The notes beneath the pieces are model-generated. The model was not told the origin of the DNA and made no database searches. It saw only the letters and a program-made list of their open reading frames with translations. The position numbers and the translations under genes were made by a program. A DNA stretch of 64,000 nucleotides from Caccocola sp964450835 (GTDB taxonomy: Bacteria > Synergistota > Synergistia > Synergistales > Synergistaceae). Below are positions 1 through 8,188 of the stretch, in pieces (within the stretch, counting starts at the first letter, position 1; each line of letters opens with the position of its first letter). The stretch covers positions 1 through 64,000 of the forward strand of contig CAYVEQ010000001.1 of assembly GCA_964450835.1 (NCBI GenBank), read 5' to 3'.

Positions 1-1061
1 ATCGATTCGTCGCTCCTGCGCTGTATCAGTCTCCCCTGATGCATTGCTATGGAGCAGAAGCCACACTCCCCGAAACATCCCCGGTGCGTCGTTATGCTGA
101 AACGCACTTCATCAAAGGCCGGCACACCGCCCTTTTCGTTGTAGTCGGGGTGCCACGCCCGCGCGTAGGGCAGAGCATATACGCTGTCCATCTCGCTTTC
201 CGACAGAGGGCGGGCGGGCGCGTTCTGCACAATATACCACGGCCCCTGATCCTGTATCAGCCTTTTGCCGCGTATCGCGTCCTGCTCCGCATAATATGCG
301 GCAAAGGACTTGGCGAATTTTCTTTTATCAGCGCGTACTTCGTCAAAAGAGGGCAGTTTTACCGCGTCACCGGCAAGGATAGGGTTGTGCGTTTTCCAGC
401 AGGTTCCGGGGATGTTGCGCAGCGAGGAAACGGGAACTCCGGCTGCGAGGCGCTTCGCTATTTCAAGCGACGCGAGCTCCCCCATGCCGAAGACGAGCAG
501 GTCGGCCCGGCTGTCGGCGAGCACAGAACGGCGCACTGTGTCGCTCCAGTAGTCGTAATGGGCGAACCTTCTCAAACTCGCCTCCACGCCGCCTATCACA
601 AGCGGAATGTCGCCCCACAGCTCGCGAATCCTGTTGCAGTAGACTATCGTCGCGCGATCAGGACGCCGCCCGGCCTCCCCTCCCGGCGAATAGGCGTCGG
701 AGCGGCGCTTTTTCTTCGCCGCCGTGTAGCGGTTCAGCATCGAGTCGAGATTTCCCGCCGCGAGCATTACGCAGAGCGACGGCCTCCCCAGCTTCGCGAA
801 ATCCGCTGTTCCGCGCCAGTCCGGCTGAGAAACGACACCGACGCGAAAACCGCCGGCTTCAAGCCACCGCGATATTATCGCGTGACCGAAGCTGGGGTGG
901 TCTACATAGGCGTCGCCCGTGATTATCAGTATCTCTATTCCGTCCCAGCCGCGCGAACGCACGTCTTCTGCGCTCACAGGAAGGAAAGCGCCGCGCGGAG
1001 GCACTGTGTAATGAGCCATGCGCGAGAAGCGCGAGCCGGGTTCTCTTGCTTTTTTATACAT
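1..1061 (-). CDS. ygiQ: YgiQ family radical SAM protein (C-terminal part cut by window edge)
   Basis: The minus strand is open from an ATG at 1061 to the left edge, so the C-terminal part is missing. The translation begins MYKKAREPGS and carries the YgiQ/UPF0313 hallmarks: a B12-binding-like N-terminal half with GDAYVDHPSFG, then VIGGVEASLRR, then the radical-SAM cysteine motif CFGECGFC (CxxxCxxC) close to the edge. The family binds a 4Fe-4S cluster and S-adenosylmethionine. The substrate is unknown to me. GGAG lies 8 nt before the ATG, and a GTG two codons upstream is possible. The gene is divergent from the metalloprotease gene at 1156. Confidence 0.9.
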   Translation of the reverse strand, partial: MYKKAREPGSRFSRMAHYTVPPRGAFLPVSAEDVRSRGWDGIEILIITGDAYVDHPSFGHAIISRWLEAGGFRVGVVSQPDWRGTADFAKLGRPSLCVMLAAGNLDSMLNRYTAAKKKRRSDAYSPGGEAGRRPDRATIVYCNRIRELWGDIPLVIGGVEASLRRFAHYDYWSDTVRRSVLADSRADLLVFGMGELASLEIAKRLAAGVPVSSLRNIPGTCWKTHNPILAGDAVKLPSFDEVRADKRKFAKSFAAYYAEQDAIRGKRLIQDQGPWYIVQNAPARPLSESEMDSVYALPYARAWHPDYNEKGGVPAFDEVRFSITTHRGCFGECGFCSIAMHQGRLIQRRSDES

Positions 1062-1096
1062 ATCCACGTCTCCGTCTGTCCGACTGATTCGTCACG

Positions 1097-1126
1097 CTGA
1101 CATAAACACCAGCGGCGCGTTATAAT
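1097..1126 (+). promoter_or_regulatory. sigma70-type promoter for the YgjP/MBL pair
   Basis: CTGACA (1097-1102), an 18-nt spacer and a perfect TATAAT (1121-1126) lie about 30 nt before the start at 1156. Confidence 0.7.
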
Positions 1127-1155
1127 TCTATCATTATGAGGAGCGGGCGAACGCT

Positions 1156-1848
1156 ATGAAGGAATATATTACAGTCGGCGGGATAAAATACGAAATCCGG
1201 AGAAATGCGAGAAGAAAGCATATCGCGCTCGGCGTCGAGGACGGAATTTTTTTCGTTGCGGCGCCTTCATCTGCATCGCGAAAAACGCTTGAAACAGTTC
1301 TCGCCCGCGACGGTGCCGATATGCGCCTGAAGCTTACGCGCCGCGCGGCGCAACCCTCGCCGGAACACCTTTACGAAGAGGGCAAGCGCTTCTACTACCG
1401 CGGGGAGCTGTACCCGCTGCGCTTCGTCAAGCCGGCCGGAATACACCCGGTGCGTCTGGAAGAGGGCGAATTTCTCGCTTTCGAGGGACTATCCGCACAA
1501 GAGCTAAAACATGATTTCGAGGTCTGGTACAGACTCAGCCTGAGCCGGATAATACAGAGCGAATTTCCATCGTGGTGCAAGAAAATCGGAGCCGTGCCGC
1601 GCACAGTATCGCTGAAACACACGAAGACTCTTTGGGGCAGCTGTTCCGCGACAGGAGGAATAACATTCAATATCCGCCTCGCTCTTGTACCCCCGCCGCT
1701 TGCCGAGTACGTCATGATACACGAACTCTGCCATATGACGGAAATGAATCATTCCCCAAGATTCTGGGCTCTCGTCGCAAAATACTGCCCTGATTTCGCG
1801 GCACGAAGAAAAGAGCTAAAACAAGAGGGCGCAAAATACAAATGGTGA
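1156..1848 (+). CDS. YgjP-type (DUF45/SprT-like) zinc metalloprotease
   Basis: A 230-residue soluble protein of the YgjP-like metallopeptidase family. The zinc site is HELCH at residues 189-193 with the third ligand His199 in NHSPRFW. The family-typical WGSCS motif lies at 160-164. The N-terminal half is a beta-rich domain usual for the family. The start at 1156 follows AGGAG about 10 nt upstream and a good promoter. Its last codons overlap the next gene (ATGGTGA), so the two are translationally coupled. The substrate is unknown; proteins of this family sit in diverse contexts, sometimes next to restriction systems, but none is present here. Confidence 0.85.
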   Translation: MKEYITVGGIKYEIRRNARRKHIALGVEDGIFFVAAPSSASRKTLETVLARDGADMRLKLTRRAAQPSPEHLYEEGKRFYYRGELYPLRFVKPAGIHPVRLEEGEFLAFEGLSAQELKHDFEVWYRLSLSRIIQSEFPSWCKKIGAVPRTVSLKHTKTLWGSCSATGGITFNIRLALVPPPLAEYVMIHELCHMTEMNHSPRFWALVAKYCPDFAARRKELKQEGAKYKW

Positions 1849-2714
1849 GGCATCTTATGCAGGCGGCGGAGAATTTTAAGTACCCCGAAAACTTCTTAAA
1901 ATATATCGGCACCGGCGGGGGCCGCTTCTCAATGATAAAGCAGATTAGAAGTACCGGCGGCATTTGGTTCGACTACGGCGGCCTGCGCGGAGTGATAGAC
2001 CCAGGCCCAGGGAGCCTCGCCCGCATATGCGCCGCGGTTCCCGCGCTTGATATGACATCGGCCGACGTCGTAATTCTCACACACAAACACATCGACCACA
2101 GCACGGACATCAACGTGGCAATAGAAGCCATGACCCACGGAGGTTTTGACCGTCGCGGTACGCTTGTCGCTCCGGAGGACGCCTTGCAGGGTCCCGATCC
2201 TGTAGTTATGAAGCATTCACAGAACAAAATACCTGAAATAAAAATACCGGAAGACGGCGTGACAATAGAAACCGGCAAAGGCGTATGCATCGAACCCGTC
2301 AAACACATCCATCACGGCGTGGACTGTTTCGGCTACGTCTTTCGCCGAGAAGGGCTGAAAGAGTGGGGCATCATCAGCGACAGCCGCATTATGCCATGCT
2401 TCTGCGAACGTTACGCCTCTTGCGCCTTCCTCTCGGTCAACGCCACTTTCTTGGACAAAAAGCCGCGGCTTGACCACATATCGGTAACCGAGGCGCGCGA
2501 ACTGATTTCAAAAATCGGGCCTCAAACCGCCGTTCTGACTCACCTCGGCGCCATGCTCACGGCGCCTGAACAGGCCGGCTGTCTGGACAACCTTGAAACT
2601 CCGCAGACAAAAATACTGCCGGCCTCGGACGGCATGGTAGTAGACCTTGACACTCTCGGCATCTACGCCGAGTGCTTCGCCGCGCCTGCCGCCGGATACG
2701 AGCGGCTTTTGTAA
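1842..2714 (+). CDS. MBL-fold metallo-hydrolase
   Basis: A 290-residue metallo-beta-lactamase-fold hydrolase. IGTGGGRF at 22-29 begins the fold, and the metal motif HKHIDH (81-86) follows, then HIHH near 155-158 and an Asp in IISDS at about 180, together giving a binuclear metal site. GVIDPGPG matches the phosphodiesterase/RNase Z-like branch, but the substrate cannot be named. The ATG at 1842 overlaps the upstream stop by 7 nt. Most relatives start only a few residues before GTGGGRF, so about 15 residues of this N-terminus may be extra; an ATG at 1857 is the alternative. Confidence 0.8.
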   Translation: MVRHLMQAAENFKYPENFLKYIGTGGGRFSMIKQIRSTGGIWFDYGGLRGVIDPGPGSLARICAAVPALDMTSADVVILTHKHIDHSTDINVAIEAMTHGGFDRRGTLVAPEDALQGPDPVVMKHSQNKIPEIKIPEDGVTIETGKGVCIEPVKHIHHGVDCFGYVFRREGLKEWGIISDSRIMPCFCERYASCAFLSVNATFLDKKPRLDHISVTEARELISKIGPQTAVLTHLGAMLTAPEQAGCLDNLETPQTKILPASDGMVVDLDTLGIYAECFAAPAAGYERLL

Positions 2715-2791
2715 CGCGCGCAAACGCTTTCTGTACTCTCGCGTTGCGTGAGAACAGACGATGGCACCGCAAACCATGGCTTTTTTCTTCG

Positions 2792-3376
2792 TCAGAACAA
2801 AAAGAGTCTCGCGAATATAACCGCCGTTACTATTACGTTGACGCGGATGGAGTATATCTCTTCCTCGCGGGCGCGGCGCGCGTCAAAGGGCTTTTCGTTC
2901 GGGGATTTGTCGGGGAAGCCGCCGCGCGGCCACGGAAGGAGCTGCGGCACCCACTTTTTGTATTTCTCGTACTCCTCTCCGAATTTGTCCGCAAGGAATT
3001 CTTCTTCGGCCGGGATTATTATCATTGAATAGAGCAAAAGGAAAGCGACGATGAAGGCCGCCACCCAGCCCCACGCGACCATGATGGACCATCCGAGCCC
3101 CATTAACCCGTTGCCGGCGTAGAGGGGGTTGCGCACCCATTTATATGGCCCCCACGTAACGAGCACAGGGGCGCCGATTACTTCCGTCCTGTATTTGGGG
3201 ATGTATCCGGCCGCCCGGAAGCGCAGCAGCTGTCCTGCCAGCACAAGCGCCAGGCCTGCGGCAAAACGCGAGATTTCAAATTCGCCGGGGAATATCAGTA
3301 TCCCCGCCGCGAATACTCCCCAGAAGAGCCCCCTGCACTTAAAAGCCGCCGAACTTATCTTTTTGCTTACTTTCAT
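2792..3376 (-). CDS. isoprenylcysteine carboxyl methyltransferase family membrane protein
   Basis: A 194-residue integral membrane protein with about four to five hydrophobic segments. It carries the ICMT/PEMT family signature GPYKWVRNPLYAGN at about residues 85-98 and a late EEEFL..FGEEYEKYKKWVPQ block, which in the family form the S-adenosylmethionine and substrate site. Bacterial members methylate uncharacterised lipids or small molecules, so the acceptor here is unknown. The gene starts inside the end of the upstream flippase-like gene (38-nt overlap), which suggests joint expression and a membrane-lipid role (inference). Confidence 0.8.
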   Translation of the reverse strand: MKVSKKISSAAFKCRGLFWGVFAAGILIFPGEFEISRFAAGLALVLAGQLLRFRAAGYIPKYRTEVIGAPVLVTWGPYKWVRNPLYAGNGLMGLGWSIMVAWGWVAAFIVAFLLLYSMIIIPAEEEFLADKFGEEYEKYKKWVPQLLPWPRGGFPDKSPNEKPFDARRAREEEIYSIRVNVIVTAVIFARLFLF

Positions 3377-4430
3377 TCACCGCGTCCGCCTTTTTAATGT
3401 TATTCTCTTCGGAGAGGACTTTGTCGGCTCCACCCCACCCGAGCATTTTTATTATTATGAAAGTGCCTATGGCAGTTCCCGTGTATTCTGAGAGCGCTCT
3501 CCATGTCACCGCCATTACGCCCGCCATGCTCCAAGGCACGAAGAGGCCGAAGATAGCGACTGCCCCGCCTTCCGCAGCTCCGCTCGCTCCGGGGGTCGGT
3601 ATGAAGTAGAGCATGAAGAGGAAGAGCGACTCGGCAAGGATACACTGCAAATAATTTACCGTGAATCCGGCGGCGAGGATCAGGCAGGGCATTATGGACA
3701 TATAGGTGATGAGGTGCGCGGCGGCAAGCAGTATCGAGAGCGCAAACCACCACTTGCCGGTTGAAGTGAATAGTTTTATGTTTTCGTTGTAGGCGCTTAT
3801 CTCGCGATTTATCCGCCGCGCCGTGCGAAGGAGATATTCAGACTTCAAAAGGCCGATTTTGTTTATCCATATGAGGGCAGCGTTGACCCAATGTTTTATC
3901 CAGCCGGGGCGTGCTATGCTGATGACGATGAGGGCAGCGGCGCCGGCTATGAACAGGCCGACGTAGCAGGCGTACCATCGCAGGTATGAGTATCTTTGAA
4001 GTATATCCGGGTCCGCTAACATAGAGAAGGGCACGGCGAGAGCCAGCAGCAAGATCACCTGAAATGTGCGCACAAGCGTTATGGCTACGGATTTTCCGAG
4101 CGACACGCCGTTTCTGTAGAGCAGGTATATCTGGAAGGGGCCGCCGCCGCTCTGCATCGGAGTTATGGCGCTGCCGAAATAGTTGATCCATACGACGGCG
4201 AGCGTGCAGCGGAGAGAGAGTTTTTCTCCGGCGGCGAGTGCGAGAACTTTGAATTTCAGCGCGTCGAGCAGCCACATAAGGACGACGAAAGCAACCGCGG
4301 CGCCAAGCAGAGCGAGGTTGGCGCTGTCAAGCATCGCGAAGGTCGAAGCGTCAATACTGAAAAAAAGGACTCCGGCTATTGAAACGGCGACGATTATCAG
4401 AAATATCGAAAAGCTTTTCTTTACGCTCAT
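3339..4430 (-). CDS. LPG-synthase-TM/UPF0104 flippase-like membrane protein
   Basis: A 363-residue polytopic protein (about eight membrane segments) of the lysylphosphatidylglycerol synthase TM-domain family (MprF N-terminal domain, YbhN, AglD). The motif TPMQSGGGPFQIYLLYRNGVS at about 105-125 is characteristic of the family. There is no aminoacyl-transferase domain, so a flippase-type or lipid-handling role is more likely than lipid aminoacylation. The ATG at 4430 is chosen over a TTG four codons earlier because GGAGG lies 5 nt before it. It sits between the LuxR-type regulator and the ICMT-like gene on the same strand. Confidence 0.8.
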   Translation of the reverse strand: MSVKKSFSIFLIIVAVSIAGVLFFSIDASTFAMLDSANLALLGAAVAFVVLMWLLDALKFKVLALAAGEKLSLRCTLAVVWINYFGSAITPMQSGGGPFQIYLLYRNGVSLGKSVAITLVRTFQVILLLALAVPFSMLADPDILQRYSYLRWYACYVGLFIAGAAALIVISIARPGWIKHWVNAALIWINKIGLLKSEYLLRTARRINREISAYNENIKLFTSTGKWWFALSILLAAAHLITYMSIMPCLILAAGFTVNYLQCILAESLFLFMLYFIPTPGASGAAEGGAVAIFGLFVPWSMAGVMAVTWRALSEYTGTAIGTFIIIKMLGWGGADKVLSEENNIKKADAVNESKQKDKFGGF

Positions 4431-4475
4431 TATGTCCTCCAATAGCTACGACGGACGCACATCAACAGCATTTTA

Positions 4476-5165
4476 TTATTCTAACATAGCTTCGGCGTAA
4501 GATATGGAATAAAAATCCTCCGAAATCTGAGGAAGTCCTTCCCGCCACGCAAGAACGGCCGCTTTTGTGCGGTCTGTCAGCTCCAGTTTTTTCAAAATGC
4601 GGCTCACGTGGTTTTTTACCGTCTTTTCGGAGAGAATCATTTTTTTCGCGATTTCTTTATTTGTCAGCCCGAGCGCGAGCCAGTAGAGGACTTCACGCTC
4701 GCGCGCCGTCAGTCCGCCGAGCGGGTCGCTGAGACGCGCCACAATCTTTTTTTCGCCTGACGACGCGAGCACTTTGGGGCTTATATAGCGCTCGCCGCGG
4801 GCAAGCGAACGCAGAGCCGATATCAGTTCCTCGATTCCCGCGTCCGCTGACATCACGCCTATCGCGGAGCTTTCAAAAGCGAGCGAGAGCAGCTCGCCCG
4901 TCGACTCTTTTACTATCAGGAGCGCACGCATGTTTTTTTTATCACGCCTGCCCTCTCTCAGTATGTGTATGGTCTCGGCATCCGGTATTTCTCTGTGTAT
5001 CACGACAATGCCCCGCCCGCGCCCAAAAGCTTCTCGCAGCGCCGAGGCTCCGCCGCCGCGGACCGTCCAGACGATGAAATCACCGGCAGCGCCGAGTGCA
5101 ACGCGTAGCGCGTCGGTAAAAAGAGACTCCGCGTCTGCAAGAATTATCTCAATTTTTTTCGTCAC
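4476..5165 (-). CDS. NarL/LuxR-type regulator with degenerate receiver domain
   Basis: 229 residues: a receiver-like domain (about 4-125) and a LuxR/GerE helix-turn-helix (about 150-212, LTAREREVLYWLALGLTNKEIA...SEKTVKNHVSRIL). The acidic pocket is only partly kept (Asp11, Glu13). The phospho-acceptor aspartate is replaced by His57 in IVVIHREIP, and the usual lysine near GYLLK is replaced (GVMSA). It is therefore probably a phosphorylation-independent or ligand-controlled response regulator; no histidine kinase lies nearby. GTG start with GGAGG 6 nt upstream. Probable first gene of the flippase/ICMT operon, and divergent from the TtcA-like gene. Confidence 0.88.
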   Translation of the reverse strand: MTKKIEIILADAESLFTDALRVALGAAGDFIVWTVRGGGASALREAFGRGRGIVVIHREIPDAETIHILREGRRDKKNMRALLIVKESTGELLSLAFESSAIGVMSADAGIEELISALRSLARGERYISPKVLASSGEKKIVARLSDPLGGLTAREREVLYWLALGLTNKEIAKKMILSEKTVKNHVSRILKKLELTDRTKAAVLAWREGLPQISEDFYSISYAEAMLE

Positions 5166-5194
5166 AGTGCACCTCCGGTAAGTTCTGTGTTAGC

Positions 5195-5205
5195 ATTATA
5201 TTATA
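5195..5205 (-). promoter_or_regulatory. two overlapping TATAAT -10 hexamers for the LuxR-type gene
   Basis: On the minus strand TATAATATAAT gives two overlapping perfect -10 hexamers about 30 nt before the GTG at 5165. No good -35 is visible. Confidence 0.45.
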
Positions 5206-5225
5206 TCTGCGAAGAGGGAGCGGTC

Positions 5226-5984
5226 ATGCTGAAAGATTTTGAGGAACTTTATCCGATCTCAAAAAAAATATCCCGCTTCGTCGGAGAAGCCATAAGGGAT
5301 TATAGCATGATACGGGCCGGCGACGGCGTTATGATCGGACTTTCCGGGGGAAAAGACAGCCTGCTTCTTTCGCTCGCCCTCGCTTCGCTGAGAAAACGCA
5401 GCCCCGTGAAATTCAGACTGCGCGCCTGCCTGATAGACCAGTCGGGCGGCTCTATGGAAACAGTTCCGCTGCTCGAATTTATGAACATTCTCGGCATTCC
5501 GGTCACGGTCATGAACCACCCGACCTACAGGATTATGACGGAGCGCGCGGAGCGTTCGCCCTGCAGTCTGTGCGCCAATATGAGGCGGGGGATGCTCGCG
5601 AACGCTGCGCGCGCCGGAGACTGCGGCGTGCTTGCCCTCGGCCACCATAAGGACGACGCGGCGGAGACTGTGCTGATGAATCTCTTTTACGGCGGGCGCT
5701 TCAAATGTTTCCACCCGCATCTTTATATGAGCAGGACGCGCATTCGCGTCATACGTCCGCTGATTTACGTGGAGGAGCGCAGAATACGCCTCGAAAGCGA
5801 GCGGCTTGCGCTGCCAGTTGCCGCTTCCTGCTGCCCTTTCGGCGGGGGCACGAAACGCGACGAGGCTAAAAAAACGCTCGCGCGTCTGATTGAGGCGACG
5901 CCCGAGCTGAAAAGCAATATCATCCACGCTTTGAAAAATATGCGCGAAAGGGAGGGATGGCCCAAAGGAATGCTTAATGAATAG
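5226..5984 (+). CDS. ttcA: TtcA-like PP-loop tRNA thiolation enzyme
   Basis: A 252-residue N-type ATP pyrophosphatase. The PP-loop SGGKDS is at residues 40-45, CxxC (Cys113, Cys116) lies in CSLCANMRR, GHHKDDAAET is at 139-148, and a cysteine pair (202-203) near ASCCPFGGGTKR supplies the third cluster ligand. This is the TtcA/TtuA pattern: an Fe-S dependent enzyme that activates a tRNA base by adenylation and inserts sulfur. It is probably 2-thiocytidine-32 synthesis, but a related thiolation is possible. The ATG at 5226 is chosen because AGGGAG precedes it; a GTG at 5187 has no such site. Confidence 0.8.
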   Translation: MLKDFEELYPISKKISRFVGEAIRDYSMIRAGDGVMIGLSGGKDSLLLSLALASLRKRSPVKFRLRACLIDQSGGSMETVPLLEFMNILGIPVTVMNHPTYRIMTERAERSPCSLCANMRRGMLANAARAGDCGVLALGHHKDDAAETVLMNLFYGGRFKCFHPHLYMSRTRIRVIRPLIYVEERRIRLESERLALPVAASCCPFGGGTKRDEAKKTLARLIEATPELKSNIIHALKNMREREGWPKGMLNE

Positions 5985-5990
5985 CCTCTG

Positions 5991-6060
5991 GCGCGGACAT
6001 ACGGCCTTGCCATCTTTGAGGCCGCGCATACGCCCGCGCAACGGATTGAGCCGTCCGCGC
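5991..6060. terminator. inverted repeats between convergent genes
   Basis: GCGCGGAC (5991-5998) pairs with GTCCGCGC (6053-6060), and a nested CGGCCT/AGGCCG hairpin lies inside. There is no T-run, so a terminator role for the two convergent genes is only inferred. Confidence 0.3.
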
Positions 6061-6062
6061 TG

Positions 6063-6794
6063 TTATACAGTCTTGCCCTCTTTGATGTAATGCCACAGCG
6101 TTTCGCGGCGGACTGATATAAATTCACCAATGGGCAGTTTTTCCAGTGTGAGATAGCCTATCTTTCTACGCAGCAACCGTCGCACATCGTTGCCGAGAGC
6201 GCGAGCCATAAGGCGTATCTCGCGCTTTATTCCCTCGCCGAGAACAACCTCGAACCAGCACCGCATGGGGTTTCGCGCGAGCCGGCGCACGGACAGGGGT
6301 TTAAGAAAAATCTCCCCTTCTGCGACAACGCCGCGCGTCCATTGTATAAGAGCCGACTCGTCCATCGGGCGGCGGAGCTGCACCTCGTAGGTTTTCGTGA
6401 AGCCGCTGCCCGGATGTATCAGCTCCTGGGAGAAAATTCCGTCGTTCGTAAGGATTATCAGCCCTTCGCTGTCGCGGTCAAGCCTCCCCACGGGAAAGAG
6501 ACGCAGTCTGTTCATGGAGGGCGGCAGTATATCAGTGACCGTGCGCCCGCGTGAATCCTCAACTGCCGAGAGGACGCCTTTCGGTTTGTTGAGAATCAGG
6601 TAGGTAGGCTCAACCGGGGAGAGTTCTTTGCCGTCGAGCGCCACAGCGTCCCCGCGCGCGACCCGGCGGGCCGGTTCGAGCACCGTTTCGCCGTTTACAC
6701 TGACGCGTCCCGCCGTTATATATTCCTCAACCTTGCGCCTCGCACCGGTGCCGCACATGGCAAGATACCTGTTAAGCCGGATTGTTTCACTCAT
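6063..6794 (-). CDS. rluB: RluB-type 23S rRNA pseudouridine synthase
   Basis: 243 residues: an S4 RNA-binding domain (about 4-60, RLNRYLAMCGTGARRKVEEYI) and an RsuA/RluB/E/F catalytic domain. The signature GRLDRDSEGLIILTNDG at 103-119 contains the catalytic Asp106. The likely reaction is isomerisation of U2605 (E. coli numbering) of 23S rRNA, from family and context: scpA-scpB-rluB is a common bacterial gene order. Its start overlaps the end of scpB by 8 nt. Confidence 0.9.
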   Translation of the reverse strand: MSETIRLNRYLAMCGTGARRKVEEYITAGRVSVNGETVLEPARRVARGDAVALDGKELSPVEPTYLILNKPKGVLSAVEDSRGRTVTDILPPSMNRLRLFPVGRLDRDSEGLIILTNDGIFSQELIHPGSGFTKTYEVQLRRPMDESALIQWTRGVVAEGEIFLKPLSVRRLARNPMRCWFEVVLGEGIKREIRLMARALGNDVRRLLRRKIGYLTLEKLPIGEFISVRRETLWHYIKEGKTV

Positions 6795-7422
6795 CGGGAT
6801 TTATTTCCCCGCGTTCTTTGCTTTCATCGGCTCCGTCCGACGGTTCGTCCCCATCGTCCTCGTCTTCTACGCGCAGCTCTTCCAGAGTCGGGAGCGCGCT
6901 TATGCTCGAAAGACCGAAAATTTCAAGGAATTTGCCGGTCGTGCGGTAGCGCCTCATCGATTTTTTGCGGCCGCCGGTTCGCGGTCTGTCTATCAGTCCG
7001 TGTTTCAGCAGCGTTTCTACGACCCTGTCGCAGCGCACGGAACGGATTTCTTCTATCTCAGACATTGTTATGGGCTGGTTGTAGGCGATTACGGAAAGCG
7101 TCTCCAATGCGGCGCGGGAAAGCCTTATGCGCTGTGTGGAAAGAAAAGAGGCGAAGCTCTCGACAATGTCCGAAAATTCAGGCGCGGAGGCCATCTGCCA
7201 GCCTCCCGCGATGTGCAGCAGCGTTATCCCCCGCCCCTTCCCGTACTGGGCGCGCAGGGTCTTTATCGCGCTCTCGGCCCGTTCGGCCGATATGCCGAGG
7301 TGAACCGCCAAGGTTTCGGCGGGGACAGGCTGAGGCGAAACGAAAAGCAGCGCCTCAATCTGGCACTCGATAAGCCCCGGCGCGGGAATATCGTCAGCAG
7401 GCGGCAATTTCAACACCTCCAA
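6787..7422 (-). CDS. scpB: segregation and condensation protein B
   Basis: A 211-residue protein made of two winged-helix domains. It contains the family motif VIAYNQPITMSEIEEIRSVRCDRVVETLLKHGLI (about 115-150), and its C-terminal tail is acidic. ScpB dimers bind ScpA and regulate the SMC ring in chromosome condensation and segregation. It overlaps scpA upstream by 29 nt and rluB downstream by 8 nt, so the four genes nif3-scpA-scpB-rluB form one transcription unit. Confidence 0.93.
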   Translation of the reverse strand: MEVLKLPPADDIPAPGLIECQIEALLFVSPQPVPAETLAVHLGISAERAESAIKTLRAQYGKGRGITLLHIAGGWQMASAPEFSDIVESFASFLSTQRIRLSRAALETLSVIAYNQPITMSEIEEIRSVRCDRVVETLLKHGLIDRPRTGGRKKSMRRYRTTGKFLEIFGLSSISALPTLEELRVEDEDDGDEPSDGADESKERGEINPDE

Positions 7423-8188
7423 GCGTCTCCGTCTGAATTATATGCACCATGCCAAGGCGCGAAAGTTCAAGCAGCGCAAGCAGGGTCACAATGAGCGTTT
7501 TTCTGTTCCGCTCCGAAAGCAACTCGGCGAGCGCAAGCCTGCCGCCGGCCACCGCGCGCATGAGTTCGTCCATGCGCTCCTCAATCTGCCGCTCCTCAGG
7601 CACGGCGTCGGGAATTTCCTCCCAAAGCAGCTGTTCTTCGTCATATCGCGCCGCGGCGCGGCTTTCCTCCATACGCGCCTCTATCTCCCACCATTTGGAA
7701 GCCAGCATATCGAGATCGCCTATATCGTAATAATAATCGTCCTCCTCATCGGCTACTCTTATGAAAGAGCGTTCGCGCTCCGCCTTGGCGTCGGCGAGCC
7801 AGCGCGCGGCGGCTCTGTAAGGACGGTAACGGCCTATCATAAATTGAAGTTCCTCCTCGGAAATGACGGCCTCCTCCGGGGCCGTTTCTTCCACGGCGGG
7901 GGCGCGGTCGGGAAAGAGCGAATCCACTTTTCGCAGGAGGAGCCTGCTGGCAAAAGAAAAAAAGTCAGCGAGCTCGTTCAGCGTCGCTCCTTTGACACGC
8001 GCAAGAAAATCTATATATTGCGATACAAGCTCCGTAAGATTCAGCTTCACGGCGTCCATTTCGCGCGACTCGACAAGATGGCAAAGCAGGTCAAGCGGCC
8101 CGGCAAAGCTGCCGAGGCGGACTTCAAAGGCTGTCGCCGCAGTGTTCTCCGCTTGTGCCGCCTGCTGCGGCGCGCTGTTATCCGCCAA
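7394..8188 (-). CDS. scpA: segregation and condensation protein A (kleisin)
   Basis: A 264-residue kleisin. The N-terminal domain FEVRLGSFAGPLDLLCHLVESREMD (about 21-45) binds the SMC neck, a long acidic middle follows, and the C-terminal winged helix (LIVTLLALLELSRLGMVHI, about 235-253) binds the SMC head. It bridges the SMC dimer with ScpB. Start at 8188 overlaps the nif3 3' end by 11 nt. The smc gene itself is not in the window. Confidence 0.93.
   Translation of the reverse strand: MADNSAPQQAAQAENTAATAFEVRLGSFAGPLDLLCHLVESREMDAVKLNLTELVSQYIDFLARVKGATLNELADFFSFASRLLLRKVDSLFPDRAPAVEETAPEEAVISEEELQFMIGRYRPYRAAARWLADAKAERERSFIRVADEEDDYYYDIGDLDMLASKWWEIEARMEESRAAARYDEEQLLWEEIPDAVPEERQIEERMDELMRAVAGGRLALAELLSERNRKTLIVTLLALLELSRLGMVHIIQTETLGGVEIAAC

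Noticed and set aside
39..1100. Long plus-strand open frame of 353 codons
   Set aside because: It is antisense to the YgiQ gene, whose radical-SAM and family motifs are unmistakable on the minus strand; the plus translation is Arg-rich and matches nothing.
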